Shown here piece by piece: positions 17,363-24,577 of a DNA stretch of 56,527 bases. Position 1 is the stretch's first letter; each line of letters begins with the position of its first letter. The stretch is taken from positions 1 through 56,527 of the forward strand of contig NZ_FOBO01000020.1 of the NCBI RefSeq assembly GCF_900109855.1, given 5' to 3'. Position numbers and translations under genes: made by a program. The notes beneath the pieces are model-generated. The model searched no databases. It was not told the origin of the DNA and saw nothing but the letters and a program-made list of their open reading frames with translations. The DNA is from Roseovarius tolerans. GTDB lineage: Bacteria; Pseudomonadota; Alphaproteobacteria; Rhodobacterales; Rhodobacteraceae.

Positions 17363-17396
17363 TGTCCTGTTATCCAATATATTGGATAACAGGACA
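17363..17396. repeat. 34-bp perfect palindrome at the break of the recombinase fragment
   Basis: The arms TGTCCTGTTATCCAAT and ATTGGATAACAGGACA are separated by two bases (AT) and followed by TTTTTC. It abuts the end of the truncated recombinase sequence. It may be a crossover site, a binding site or an element end. The loop is too small for a normal terminator hairpin. Confidence 0.7.
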
Positions 17397-17442
17397 TTTT
17401 TCTGCTATTAAGAGTTTCAGCGTTCAATACATTGAGAACAGT

Positions 17443-17922
17443 ATGAAGTTTCTGGCGGAAATCGGCTTGTTGATCGGCCTCAGCCTTGCCACCGCGGCGC
17501 AGGCACAAGATCGCCCTTTCCAGCTCGTGTGCTTCGAGCAGGACGGCATGACCGCCAGCCTGAACAAAGTCGTGAACGCCCAGCAGTTCCTGCGCAATGA
17601 TAGTATATTGCAGAGCGGCAGCTGCGCTTTTGCGCAACTCCCGGCAGGGTCAACCGCGCGGTTCATCGACATACACTCAAGCCCTCAGGGCTTCCTGTAC
17701 CCGATCTATCGCGTGACCTACGCGACAACGGGTCAGCGGATGTACGCAGCGGACGGAGTTTTCCGGGCGGATCAGTGGAAGGTGCGCCGGATCAAAGGAT
17801 CAGCGGTTCAGTTGATCACCCCGGTTTCCTGCGGTGTGCTGGATGGGTACGTTCAAGCGACCAACAGAGTCCCGAAGTATATGTTTGTTCCCGAATTTTG
17901 TGATGTGGAGGTGGTACAGTGA
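17443..17922 (+). CDS. Exported hypothetical protein
   Basis: The start ATG 17443 gives a clear signal peptide (MKFLAEIGLLIGLSLATAAQ, cleavage after AQA); the frame is open back to 17344 but that runs through the palindrome. The mature part is about 138 residues, with four cysteines (VCFEQDG, SCAFAQL, VSCGVL, FCDVEVV) that could form two disulfides in the periplasm. Family not recognised. The stop overlaps the start of the next exported gene (GTGA). Confidence 0.65.
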   Translation: MKFLAEIGLLIGLSLATAAQAQDRPFQLVCFEQDGMTASLNKVVNAQQFLRNDSILQSGSCAFAQLPAGSTARFIDIHSSPQGFLYPIYRVTYATTGQRMYAADGVFRADQWKVRRIKGSAVQLITPVSCGVLDGYVQATNRVPKYMFVPEFCDVEVVQ

Positions 17923-18254
17923 AACAACTTTTGGCTTTCACCGTGTTGTCAGCCGCTCTTGCTGTCGCGCTCACTCCCGCTGCGTTTGCTGATGAAAAAG
18001 AGGCGAATATTGCTGCCTTCGAGGCAGCTGGCTTCACTCTCGTCAACGAAGACTGCGCGGATACGCAGTTGTTTAATGAGTTGAGCTGTTATAGCAAAAA
18101 CACCCCGTTACTCATCGCACCTGGCGAACGATACGTATATGGTCGGACTTATGAAGAAATTTTGATGATCAACCCTGGTATTCAAGACTACTTGGTTGAT
18201 GGCTATTTGCCGCCAAAGCATTGGATCGCGACTGACGAACCGACAGTCGATTAG
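17919..18254 (+). CDS. Small exported hypothetical protein
   Basis: GTG 17919 overlaps the previous stop by four bases and is preceded by GGAGGTGG. The 111-residue product begins with a signal peptide (MKQLLAFTVLSAALAVALTP, ending AFA). The mature part has two cysteines (NEDCAD, LSCYSK) and a LysM-like tail (TYEEILMINPGIQDY). Together with its partner it forms a two-gene cargo between the recombinase fragment and the intact recombinase. Confidence 0.6.
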   Translation: MKQLLAFTVLSAALAVALTPAAFADEKEANIAAFEAAGFTLVNEDCADTQLFNELSCYSKNTPLLIAPGERYVYGRTYEEILMINPGIQDYLVDGYLPPKHWIATDEPTVD

Positions 18255-18288
18255 TTGGTCTTGGAAACAAGACAACACTGCGCTTTCC

Positions 18289-18927
18289 CTACAACTCAAA
18301 CTGCCGCGCGAGGCTCAACGTTTCTTCTTCCTCAACCCCAAGATAGAGTTGTGTTGACGCCAGCGACTTGTGCCCCAGCATGATCTGACACGCGCGCAGG
18401 TTGCCCGTCTTGCGATAGAGGTACGCCGGTCGGGAGCGGCGGATTGAATGGGTGCCGTAGAGCTCGGGGTTTAGGCCAGCGTAGCTGACCCACTTCTTGA
18501 CCAGCTTGAGGTACGCCCGCTCGCTCAGCGGCTTTTCCGGGCCACCACGCCGCTGCATAGCCGTGAAGAGCCAATCTGTTGAAAGCAGGTCTTCAGCATC
18601 GATGTGCCGTGTCAGCAATGTCCGGGTGTCGCGGCTCGGTTCAAACACAATCGATGTCTGGCTACGCGACTTGGTCTTCGACGGCTGCACCCGCACCTTG
18701 TCGCGCAACTCGCCAGAGAGCATCACATCGCTGACCTTGAGACGTACGAGGTCACTCCCCCGCAGACAGCTATCAATCGCCAGTGCGAACAGTACCTGGT
18801 CGCGCAACGGTGCTCGTTCTGCCAACACGCCTCTGATCGTCGCCACCTGACGAGCGGTCAGAGCCGGTTTCGGGCCGACGATCTTGCCCTTGTTCCAGGC
18901 TGTTTTTTGTTTGGGTTTTTTGGCCAT
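18289..18927 (-). CDS. Short tyrosine recombinase (catalytic domain only)
   Basis: The 212-residue protein has the full tyrosine-recombinase active site: Arg in SCLRGSDLVRL, Lys region SKTKSRS, His-x-x-Arg in THSIRRSRPAY, His in MLGHKSLAS and Tyr in STQLYLGVE. The core-binding domain is absent; the N-terminus is short and basic (MAKKPKQKTAWNKGK). This short form is common in alphaproteobacterial plasmids and islands. A -10 (TATAAT on the minus strand, 18947-18952) and inverted repeats lie directly upstream, so it may regulate itself. Its 3' end is duplicated at 17253. Confidence 0.9.
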   Translation of the reverse strand: MAKKPKQKTAWNKGKIVGPKPALTARQVATIRGVLAERAPLRDQVLFALAIDSCLRGSDLVRLKVSDVMLSGELRDKVRVQPSKTKSRSQTSIVFEPSRDTRTLLTRHIDAEDLLSTDWLFTAMQRRGGPEKPLSERAYLKLVKKWVSYAGLNPELYGTHSIRRSRPAYLYRKTGNLRACQIMLGHKSLASTQLYLGVEEEETLSLARQFEL

Positions 18928-18931
18928 AAAC

Positions 18932-18970
18932 AGTTCCGCTTTTAACCATTATACCCCTAAACCGGAACCT
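18932..18970. repeat. GTTCCGCTTTTAAC-type inverted repeat, copy 1 (recombinase promoter)
   Basis: GTTCCG (18933-18938) pairs with CGGAAC (18963-18968). The first 14 bases equal those of the hairpin at 19028. The minus-strand -10 of the recombinase gene lies in the loop, so binding here would block transcription. Confidence 0.6.
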
Positions 18971-19026
18971 GCGCGAGCCCTTGCAGTGGAAAGCCTATAT
19001 TTTTAACGGGTTAGCGAGAGAAAAGG

Positions 19027-19056
19027 AGTTCCGCTTTTAACAAAAAGCGGAACCTG
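19027..19056. repeat. GTTCCGCTTTTAAC-type hairpin, copy 2
   Basis: GTTCCGCTTTT (19028-19038) and AAAAGCGGAAC (19043-19053) form an 11-bp perfect stem with a 4-base loop. A further inverted repeat CTAGGAACTCTTCGTTCCTAG lies at 19104-19124. Between recombinase and the next gene no coding sequence is seen (18928-19190). Confidence 0.7.
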
Positions 19057-19229
19057 TTGCATCTCGCTGAAAAGACGGCTGTGCTGGTGTTATGTCGTTA
19101 AACTAGGAACTCTTCGTTCCTAGGTATTGCTTTTAAAGCAGAATGAGGCAACAATTTTGAGATAGAGTCTACACATTTTGAGAGATCGCTAACATTTTAC
19201 GGGTTATACTTCGGTCAAATTTCATCGCA

Positions 19230-20039
19230 TTGTTGTTGGTTACCCTCTGTGCGCCAGTATCGGCGCATGAACGGACGTTGGTAATCTTTGCCGACTTTGC
19301 CTGCACTGACAACGGAGCGGGTGATCCTGATGACTGTCTGGCGGTAGAAGCGCTTCGGCGCACAGACACAGTTCACATCCTCGCAGTAGTGGCCGCAGGA
19401 GGAAACGCCTCGGCGCAACGCTCATACGATCTGGGACTTTCCAAGTTTCCCGATCTCTTGGTGTTGCCGGGGTCTCGGCCGAGAACAAAGCGAAGTGCCG
19501 CGACACACCAGCGAGTAACTAGGCTAATCGAACAGGGCCGGGGTGATGTAACCTTTTTGGTGTTGTCACCTGCTACTGACCTTGCAAAGCTGATCGGGAG
19601 CTACCCGACAGTGCTGAAACGCACGCGTGAAATCGTGTTTGTCTCTGGGCGTTCACCGGGTGATCGATTTTACGCTAAATCTGGCGGCAAAGAGGTGCGG
19701 GACATGAACTACGTCAAAGATCGGCTGGCATACAAAGCGGTGTTGCCGCTGCTTTATGATAAAGGCATCAAAACCACCTTCGTCGGATTTCGGGCAGCGA
19801 TGAACACCACTGTGCCCAACAGCTTTATGCCGGTGGGTTTTGCCCAAAAAGCGCAACAAGCTTGGCACCGCAAGACACGGTTTTGGTTCGGTACTAGATT
19901 GCCCCCGTTTGATGTGGTCGCGGCAATGGCAGTCTCGCCATATCACAATCGTTTGCGCTGCCGTTACGTGAATATCAGGGCCGGAGATGATCTTATTCTT
20001 TCCTCAACCCAGCATTCTTACTTCACCTTCTGTGACTGA
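19230..20039 (+). CDS. Exported nucleoside-hydrolase-like protein
   Basis: The protein resembles inosine/uridine nucleoside hydrolases (N-ribohydrolases). The acidic calcium-site motif appears as TDNGAGDPDDCLAVEAL (about 22-38 of the 269-residue frame), followed by HILAVVAAGGNAS. A signal-peptide-like stretch (LLLVTLCAPVSA) precedes it, so it is probably periplasmic. The start is uncertain: no ATG or GTG lies upstream, the TTG at 19230 is used here, and in-frame hydrophobic residues continue back to 19194, where GAGAGA could serve a non-standard start. It is about 40 residues shorter than typical family members. Confidence 0.6.
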   Translation: MLLVTLCAPVSAHERTLVIFADFACTDNGAGDPDDCLAVEALRRTDTVHILAVVAAGGNASAQRSYDLGLSKFPDLLVLPGSRPRTKRSAATHQRVTRLIEQGRGDVTFLVLSPATDLAKLIGSYPTVLKRTREIVFVSGRSPGDRFYAKSGGKEVRDMNYVKDRLAYKAVLPLLYDKGIKTTFVGFRAAMNTTVPNSFMPVGFAQKAQQAWHRKTRFWFGTRLPPFDVVAAMAVSPYHNRLRCRYVNIRAGDDLILSSTQHSYFTFCD

Positions 20040-20173
20040 AGAAGATTCTGATTCCATGAACGTCCAAACATCTCCCTGATAGAATGGTAACGGCGCAAAA
20101 CTGGCGACCAACCACAAGCTCGAACCGACAAACCGCTTCTCATGCTTGATAGAGCCACAATCAGAGAATAATA

Positions 20174-21682
20174 AGTCCGGTCTGAACAACCGCCAGGTAT
20201 TTGATTTTGTTTATAAACAGGTCGATTCTGTTGGGCGTTAATTGCAGGGTTTGGTATCATCTCGGCAGGAACCCTGCAATTTCGAGCCACGATATGAAGC
20301 CGAGAAAACGTCCTCCGGAACAAGACGATCTCCTGCGCTCCCGCCTGGTGGAGATGATCGACATGCGGCATGAGCTGGTGAAACTTGCCGCCCTGATCGA
20401 CTGGGAGGTCTTCGAGCGGGAATGGGCTGGGTTCTTTCCGTCCCATACGGGTCGCCCGGCGAGCGAGCCGCGTTTGGTGGCCGGGCTTCTTTACCTCCAG
20501 CATGCCTTTGCGCTCTCGGACGAGGTGGTCGTGGCCCGGTGGGCGGAGAACCCATACTGGCAGCATTTCTGCGGTGAGATGTTCTTCCAGCACCGTCTGC
20601 CGATTGATCCGTCCTCCCTGACGCGCTGGCGCCAACGGATAGGCGAGGAAGGTGTTGAGTGGATGCTGACCCAGACGATCGAGGCCGGAAAGCGCACTGG
20701 GGCAGTGAAGAGCAACGACCTCAAGCGGGTCACTGTCGATACTACGGTGATGGAAAAGAATATTGCCCATCCTACCGACGCCCGGCTCTACGAGACGGCA
20801 AGGTGCAAACTGGTCGGGCTGGCCCGCGAGGCCGGGATCGGACTGCGGCAGAACTACAACCGTCTCGGGCCCCGTTTGGCCGTTCAGGTCGGGCGCTATG
20901 CCCACGCCCGCCAGTTCAAGCGGATGCGCAAGGCGCTGCGTCGGCTCAAGAGCTATACCGGGCGCGTGCTGCGCGACATTGAGCGGCAACTGGGTAAAGT
21001 TCCGGACGGGGCGCTGAAGGGGCGCCTGGTAGAGATGATCGCGTTGGTGAACCGGCTGCTGGCGCAGAAGCTGAAGGACAAGAAAAAGCTCTACAGTCTG
21101 CACGAACCGACGGTGGACTGCATATCGAAGGGCAAGGCGCACAAGCGCTACGAGTTCGGGACCAAAGTCAGCGTGGCCACAACCAATAGGGGCGGCTTTG
21201 TGATCGGAATGCGGGCGCTGCCCGGCAACCCCTATGACGGTCACACGCTTCACGAGGCGCTGGAGCAGATCGAAATCCTGACCGATCAGAGACCACAGAT
21301 GGCCTTCGTCGATCGCGGATACCGGGGCCATGGGGTCGAGACTGTGAAGGTCTTCATCAGTGGAGCCCGGCGCGGCGTCACCAGAACCATTGCCAAGCTC
21401 CTTCGACGGCGCAGTGCGATCGAACCGATGATCGGCCACATGAAGACCGACGGTCGACTAACGCGAAGCACCCTGAAAGGAACCGACGGCGATGCCCTCT
21501 TCGCCGTGCTCTGCGGCTGCGGCCACAACATCCGCATGATCCTCAGACACCTGAGGGAGGTTTTGCGTCAGCTTATCTCGCTGATCCAACTGACCTGTAT
21601 GATCTTTGACGCCGAAATGACGTACGGCCGAAGAGACCACGTCGACAAAATTGCGGCCTGAAAGCGATGTTCAGTGCGGACT
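20174..21682 (+). mobile_element. Complete IS5-family insertion sequence
   Basis: Imperfect terminal inverted repeats AGTCCGGTCTGAACAACCGC (20174-20193) and, at the right end, the complement of AGTCCGCACTGAACATCGCT frame one transposase gene. A 4-bp AATA is found on both sides (20170-20173 and 21683-21686), which fits a target duplication. Confidence 0.75.
20294..21661 (+). CDS. IS5-family DDE transposase
   Basis: This 455-residue transposase starts at ATG 20294 (the frame is open back to 20201). The N-terminal region (RPASEPRLVAGLLYLQHAF, then FFQHRLPIDPSSLTRWRQRI) is the usual IS5-type domain. The catalytic D lies in VTVDTTVMEKN, the second in QMAFVDRGYRGH, and the Y..R..E region at RRRSAIEPMIGHMK. 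No frameshift or stop interrupts it, so it should be functional. It separates the hydrolase-like gene from the next small exported gene. Confidence 0.92.
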   Translation: MKPRKRPPEQDDLLRSRLVEMIDMRHELVKLAALIDWEVFEREWAGFFPSHTGRPASEPRLVAGLLYLQHAFALSDEVVVARWAENPYWQHFCGEMFFQHRLPIDPSSLTRWRQRIGEEGVEWMLTQTIEAGKRTGAVKSNDLKRVTVDTTVMEKNIAHPTDARLYETARCKLVGLAREAGIGLRQNYNRLGPRLAVQVGRYAHARQFKRMRKALRRLKSYTGRVLRDIERQLGKVPDGALKGRLVEMIALVNRLLAQKLKDKKKLYSLHEPTVDCISKGKAHKRYEFGTKVSVATTNRGGFVIGMRALPGNPYDGHTLHEALEQIEILTDQRPQMAFVDRGYRGHGVETVKVFISGARRGVTRTIAKLLRRRSAIEPMIGHMKTDGRLTRSTLKGTDGDALFAVLCGCGHNIRMILRHLREVLRQLISLIQLTCMIFDAEMTYGRRDHVDKIAA

Positions 21683-21707
21683 AATAAGCATCCCAGGTGT
21701 TTAGTTC

Positions 21708-22076
21708 TTATGGAAATGATTTGTTGGGGTATGCGTTATAATTTTTGTTAGTGCGGCTATGAAAATAGAAGTAACTGCCATCATCGCGACGATAGAATTT
21801 GTAATCGGTGGAACGGCCTGAAACCGTGCCATCGCTAGCCAACTGGTACTCCCAAACGCCAGCGGGCTCACTCGTTCCAAACCTCTGGTAGGTGTACTGA
21901 CCATTTTTTTGGAAGAGAAATGCCCCGGACTTTGAATGCCATGGCGTCCCGACGAAGGTCTCCAAAACTTGGTTTGCGTTCAATTTTTCTGCGGCCAGAC
22001 TCCATGCAGGAATAACGGCAAACGCCACTGCGGTTAGAGCGCAAGTGACTCCACTAGAAGCCATGAAATTTTTCAT
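21708..22076 (-). CDS. Small exported hypothetical protein
   Basis: The ATG ending at 22076 gives a signal peptide (MKNFMASSGVTCALTAVAFA, cleavage near SLAA). The mature part, about 90 residues, is beta-rich and aromatic (GAFLFQKNGQYTYQRFG, then GVWEYQLASDG and YFYFHSRTNKNY), like a small lipocalin- or META-type barrel, but the family is not recognised. It is one of several small secreted proteins scattered among repeats in this region. Confidence 0.6.
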   Translation of the reverse strand: MKNFMASSGVTCALTAVAFAVIPAWSLAAEKLNANQVLETFVGTPWHSKSGAFLFQKNGQYTYQRFGTSEPAGVWEYQLASDGTVSGRSTDYKFYRRDDGSYFYFHSRTNKNYNAYPNKSFP

Positions 22077-22145
22077 TATAAGCATCCTTCTTTTTATAGA
22101 TTTAAGTCTTCCACGATTGTTTTAGGTTTGAAATAGAAATTTGGG

Positions 22146-22268
22146 ATGTTCGCCTCCTTAGCGGATATTCCCCGATTAGAACACCTTCTTCTGGATGCTG
22201 TCGCTATTTTGCGCCCAGATCAAGTCTCTTGGAAACGCTATGCTGTGATGCGGGCATCTAATCTGTGA
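22146..22268 (+). CDS. Possible 40-residue ORF or coding remnant
   Basis: An ATG at 22146 opens a frame reading MFASLADIPRLEHLLLDAVA and ending RYAVMRASNL. It looks protein-like but has no clear ribosome binding site. It may be a fragment of a lost gene. The surrounding 22086-22522 holds no other convincing gene; a 63-codon minus-strand frame at 22258-22449 has low-complexity, unconvincing sequence. Confidence 0.25.
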   Translation: MFASLADIPRLEHLLLDAVAILRPDQVSWKRYAVMRASNL

Positions 22269-22522
22269 TCTGAGGACGACTTCCTGTCACGGGGCGTGGG
22301 TGATCCGGCTTTCGATCCTTGGCCGAAGACATTGACACCACAGCACCGGCAGGCTTGTTCCCTGTCTCTTCGTCAATCGCTCCTCGCCCTGTCTTGCGCC
22401 GCCACAAACCCCATTCAAAACCTAAGCGGTTCTTGACGGTTTTTGTCACCCCCTGTGTTAGCGGACATTAGTGCATCACGCAGCATCGGGAAAAATGGGC
22501 TCAGACCTGCCGTTTGAGCCTA

Positions 22523-22695
22523 GATTCTGCTTCTAATCAAAAGCGGGACTAGGCCAATTCTCGGCTGGTTGGCCAAAAACGTGCCAAAACCTTCGGGATT
22601 GAGCAGGGGGTTTTGGGCATCGAAACTCGATGATTTTGAGTTGGGCGGGCAGAGCGTCCGAAACCCACCGGTTTCTGGACTGTTATGAGGTCCGC
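22523..22695. repeat. Dispersed ~170-bp repeat with TTCTGCTTCTAAT hairpin, copy A
   Basis: It begins with a hairpin (TTCTGCTT/AAGCGGGA region, imperfect) of the same kind as at 19028. It continues with blocks shared with the copy at 23538: CGGCTGGTTGG / CGGCCGGTTGG, AAACGTGCCAA / AAACGTGTCAA, then GGGGGTTTTGGG / GGGGTTTTTGGG and GAAACCCACCGG / GAACCCACGG. The copies are clearly related but diverged. Confidence 0.6.
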
Positions 22696-22704
22696 TTTAA
22701 GCGG

Positions 22705-22745
22705 ATGAAGGCCCTACTAGAATTCTGGTGGGGCCTTCATTTTTC
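22705..22745. terminator. Rho-independent terminator-like hairpin
   Basis: The 10-bp stem ATGAAGGCCC/GGGCCTTCAT (22705-22714 and 22731-22740) is followed by TTTTTC on the plus strand. It sits right after repeat copy A and no gene is clearly served by it. Confidence 0.55.
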
Positions 22746-22831
22746 ATGACCAGAGCATGGTTTACTCATACGCCCCGGCAACTATATCAAATTCGCAAGA
22801 TGAATGCCCGCTCCCGATTTTTTAAAATCCC

Positions 22832-23161
22832 CTAGCGGCAGATAAACGTGACGTTCTCGTTGTTGCCTTTGTACCGCCAAACCCCCTGAAAGGCGGGTTT
22901 GCCACTCTGGGTAGCGCCAACACTCAGATTTGCTAGGGTCGCTGCATCAATGTAAATGGTATTACCATCCTGGGAAACCTTCTTCGCATTGTAATTTCCC
23001 CATCGGTAAGACACCGGCTCGCTGCCCTGTACCACGATGGTGGCTGTCTTCCCCGAAATAGAGCCCTTGTAGGTGCAATCCGCCATATTGCCAGCCACTG
23101 CGGGCGCTGCGAGTGCAAAAAGCGCGGCACTTGCTGCTAGAATGTTACTTCCTCGGCTCAT
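22832..23161 (-). CDS. Small exported hypothetical protein
   Basis: The 109-residue product has a signal peptide (MSRGSNILAASAALFALAAP, cleavage after AVAG). AGGAGA lies 8 bases before the ATG. The mature part is beta-rich with two cysteines (ADCTYKGS and the C-terminal TFICR), probably one disulfide, and a GVWRYKG motif close to the GVWEY of the gene at 21708. The two may be distant relatives. Function unknown. The gap 23162-23537 to the next repeat holds nothing recognisable. Confidence 0.65.
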   Translation of the reverse strand: MSRGSNILAASAALFALAAPAVAGNMADCTYKGSISGKTATIVVQGSEPVSYRWGNYNAKKVSQDGNTIYIDAATLANLSVGATQSGKPAFQGVWRYKGNNENVTFICR

Positions 23162-23537
23162 AAAGTTCTCCTGATTTCAAAAAATAGCGATTTATTCAAG
23201 TCAACATTCTCCAAGTAGAATGTATTATTTTAACACTGTCACTTTTTGTGGCCCGGTCAACCCTCTTGGCACACTGAGCCGTGGCTTGGGCGTCAGATGG
23301 TGTATTTTAACAACCTTACTTGACCTGTTCCTTAAAACCGTTTTCACGCAACCTTTGCGCGATCTTCGCTCTGTGCAAGTTGCTTCTCATAACACCCACT
23401 ATTGGGCTGCTAAGCCTTGCTACCGTCAGCACTCTTGGTGACACTTCTGCTTTGCGCAATCGGTGACATTTCTGAATGGCGTTTACATGTGCTGACCTAT
23501 AATTCATCTCTGTATCTCAGCTCTGCCGCCGCCCCAA

Positions 23538-23711
23538 GGTTCCGCTTCTAATGAAAAGCAGAACTGAGACAGCTCCCGGCCGGTTGGTCAGAAACGTGTC
23601 AAGAGCTATGGGGTTGTGCACGGGGTTTTTGGGACTGGTAACTCGTTGATCTTGGGTCGGACGGGCAGGGTGCCCAGAACCCACGGTTTTTGGCGCTCAG
23701 GTTGCGTCAGG
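23538..23711. repeat. Dispersed ~170-bp repeat with TTCCGCTTCTAAT hairpin, copy B
   Basis: GGTTCCGCTTCTAAT (23538-23552) pairs with AAAAGCAGAAC (23554-23564). The following sequence aligns with copy A at 22523. It lies 100 bases before the next gene, in the same orientation as copy A. Confidence 0.6.
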
Positions 23712-23812
23712 GGGGGGCAGGAGGCAGTGCAAGCTAGACTGTCGACGTGCCCGGTAAAAACGTCTATTTTAAGAAACTATACCGCTTGGGCAGCTACAGC
23801 GAGGCTCTGAAT

Positions 23813-24358
23813 ATGCCGACCCGCAAAGAGCTACTTGAGGACCTAAACGATAATGTTGAAGGGCTGTCAGGAGAGATTCTCGACAGTGCCGAGGCCTACA
23901 GCAACAGCGCAGATCGTATTGCCGAAGCGAAAGAGAAGCACGGTCGCAGCATCAAACGTGCAGCGAGCGATATAGAGGGCGGCTTGGTCGTGAGCGGTGT
24001 GCTGCACCTGCTCGGCGCGGTGTTCGGTGCAGCGGCTCAGGCCGCACCGCTGATCCGTGAGAACAACATCGAGGCCGCACAGCGCATTCAGATCATCGGC
24101 TCAGTTTTAGATCTCATCGATGCGCAAGGGCCGCTCGATTATGAGTATTTAGTTAAAAGATCCTACGCTCAGGACACGCGAAAGGGCGATCGCCGTACGC
24201 TGATCAACGGATTGATCTGGGAGGGCATCCTCTACGAAGAAGAGGTTGACGGGGTAATGCTAGTCCATGTCGCTGATGACAGCGACGCCCTTGAAGCCTA
24301 TTGGGACTGGCTTGACAAGATGGAGGCAGCCTTCGATGAAACAGAAACAGGTGGCTGA
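23813..24358 (+). CDS. Hypothetical protein with helical N-terminus
   Basis: ATG 23813 is chosen over the longer frame from 23747. The 181-residue protein starts with a long amphipathic helix (RKELLEDLNDNVEGLSGEIL). A Gly/Ala-rich hydrophobic stretch follows (GGLVVSGVLHLLGAVFGAA, about 60-80), which could insert in a membrane, then an acidic C-terminal domain (WEGILYEEEVDGV, AYWDWLDKMEAAF). The layout recalls pore-forming or membrane-associated effectors, but no family is recognised. Cargo of the repeat region. 24359-24577 downstream shows nothing recognisable. Confidence 0.5.
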   Translation: MPTRKELLEDLNDNVEGLSGEILDSAEAYSNSADRIAEAKEKHGRSIKRAASDIEGGLVVSGVLHLLGAVFGAAAQAAPLIRENNIEAAQRIQIIGSVLDLIDAQGPLDYEYLVKRSYAQDTRKGDRRTLINGLIWEGILYEEEVDGVMLVHVADDSDALEAYWDWLDKMEAAFDETETGG

Positions 24359-24577
24359 TCAGGCAGTACAGTGCAGCGCGGCCGCACGCTGACCCAAAAC
24401 GGTTCGAGTGTGCCGCATGGATCAGCATGGTCGTCCCCCGTCCCGAATATCCTCAGAACTGATCTTGCCATGAAGAGGGCAGATCGCCGAGGGGAAATGT
24501 GATCATCCGGGATGGAACAGTTGGGGAACGTCTGATCAACGGGTTCGGCTGCGTCGAGATTATGGCTTGATGGTCTT

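Noticed and set aside
17363..17396. Palindrome as a rho-independent terminator
   Set aside because: A T run follows, but the 2-base centre gives no proper loop and the stem is AT-rich in the middle; kept as a repeat instead.
18932..19056. Classical integron attI/attC sites
   Set aside because: The core sites RYYYAAC and GTTRRRY are not matched, and the recombinase lacks the integron-specific insert; only an analogous arrangement is proposed.
20018..21439. 473-codon minus-strand frame over the IS5 transposase
   Set aside because: Antisense shadow of the transposase gene.
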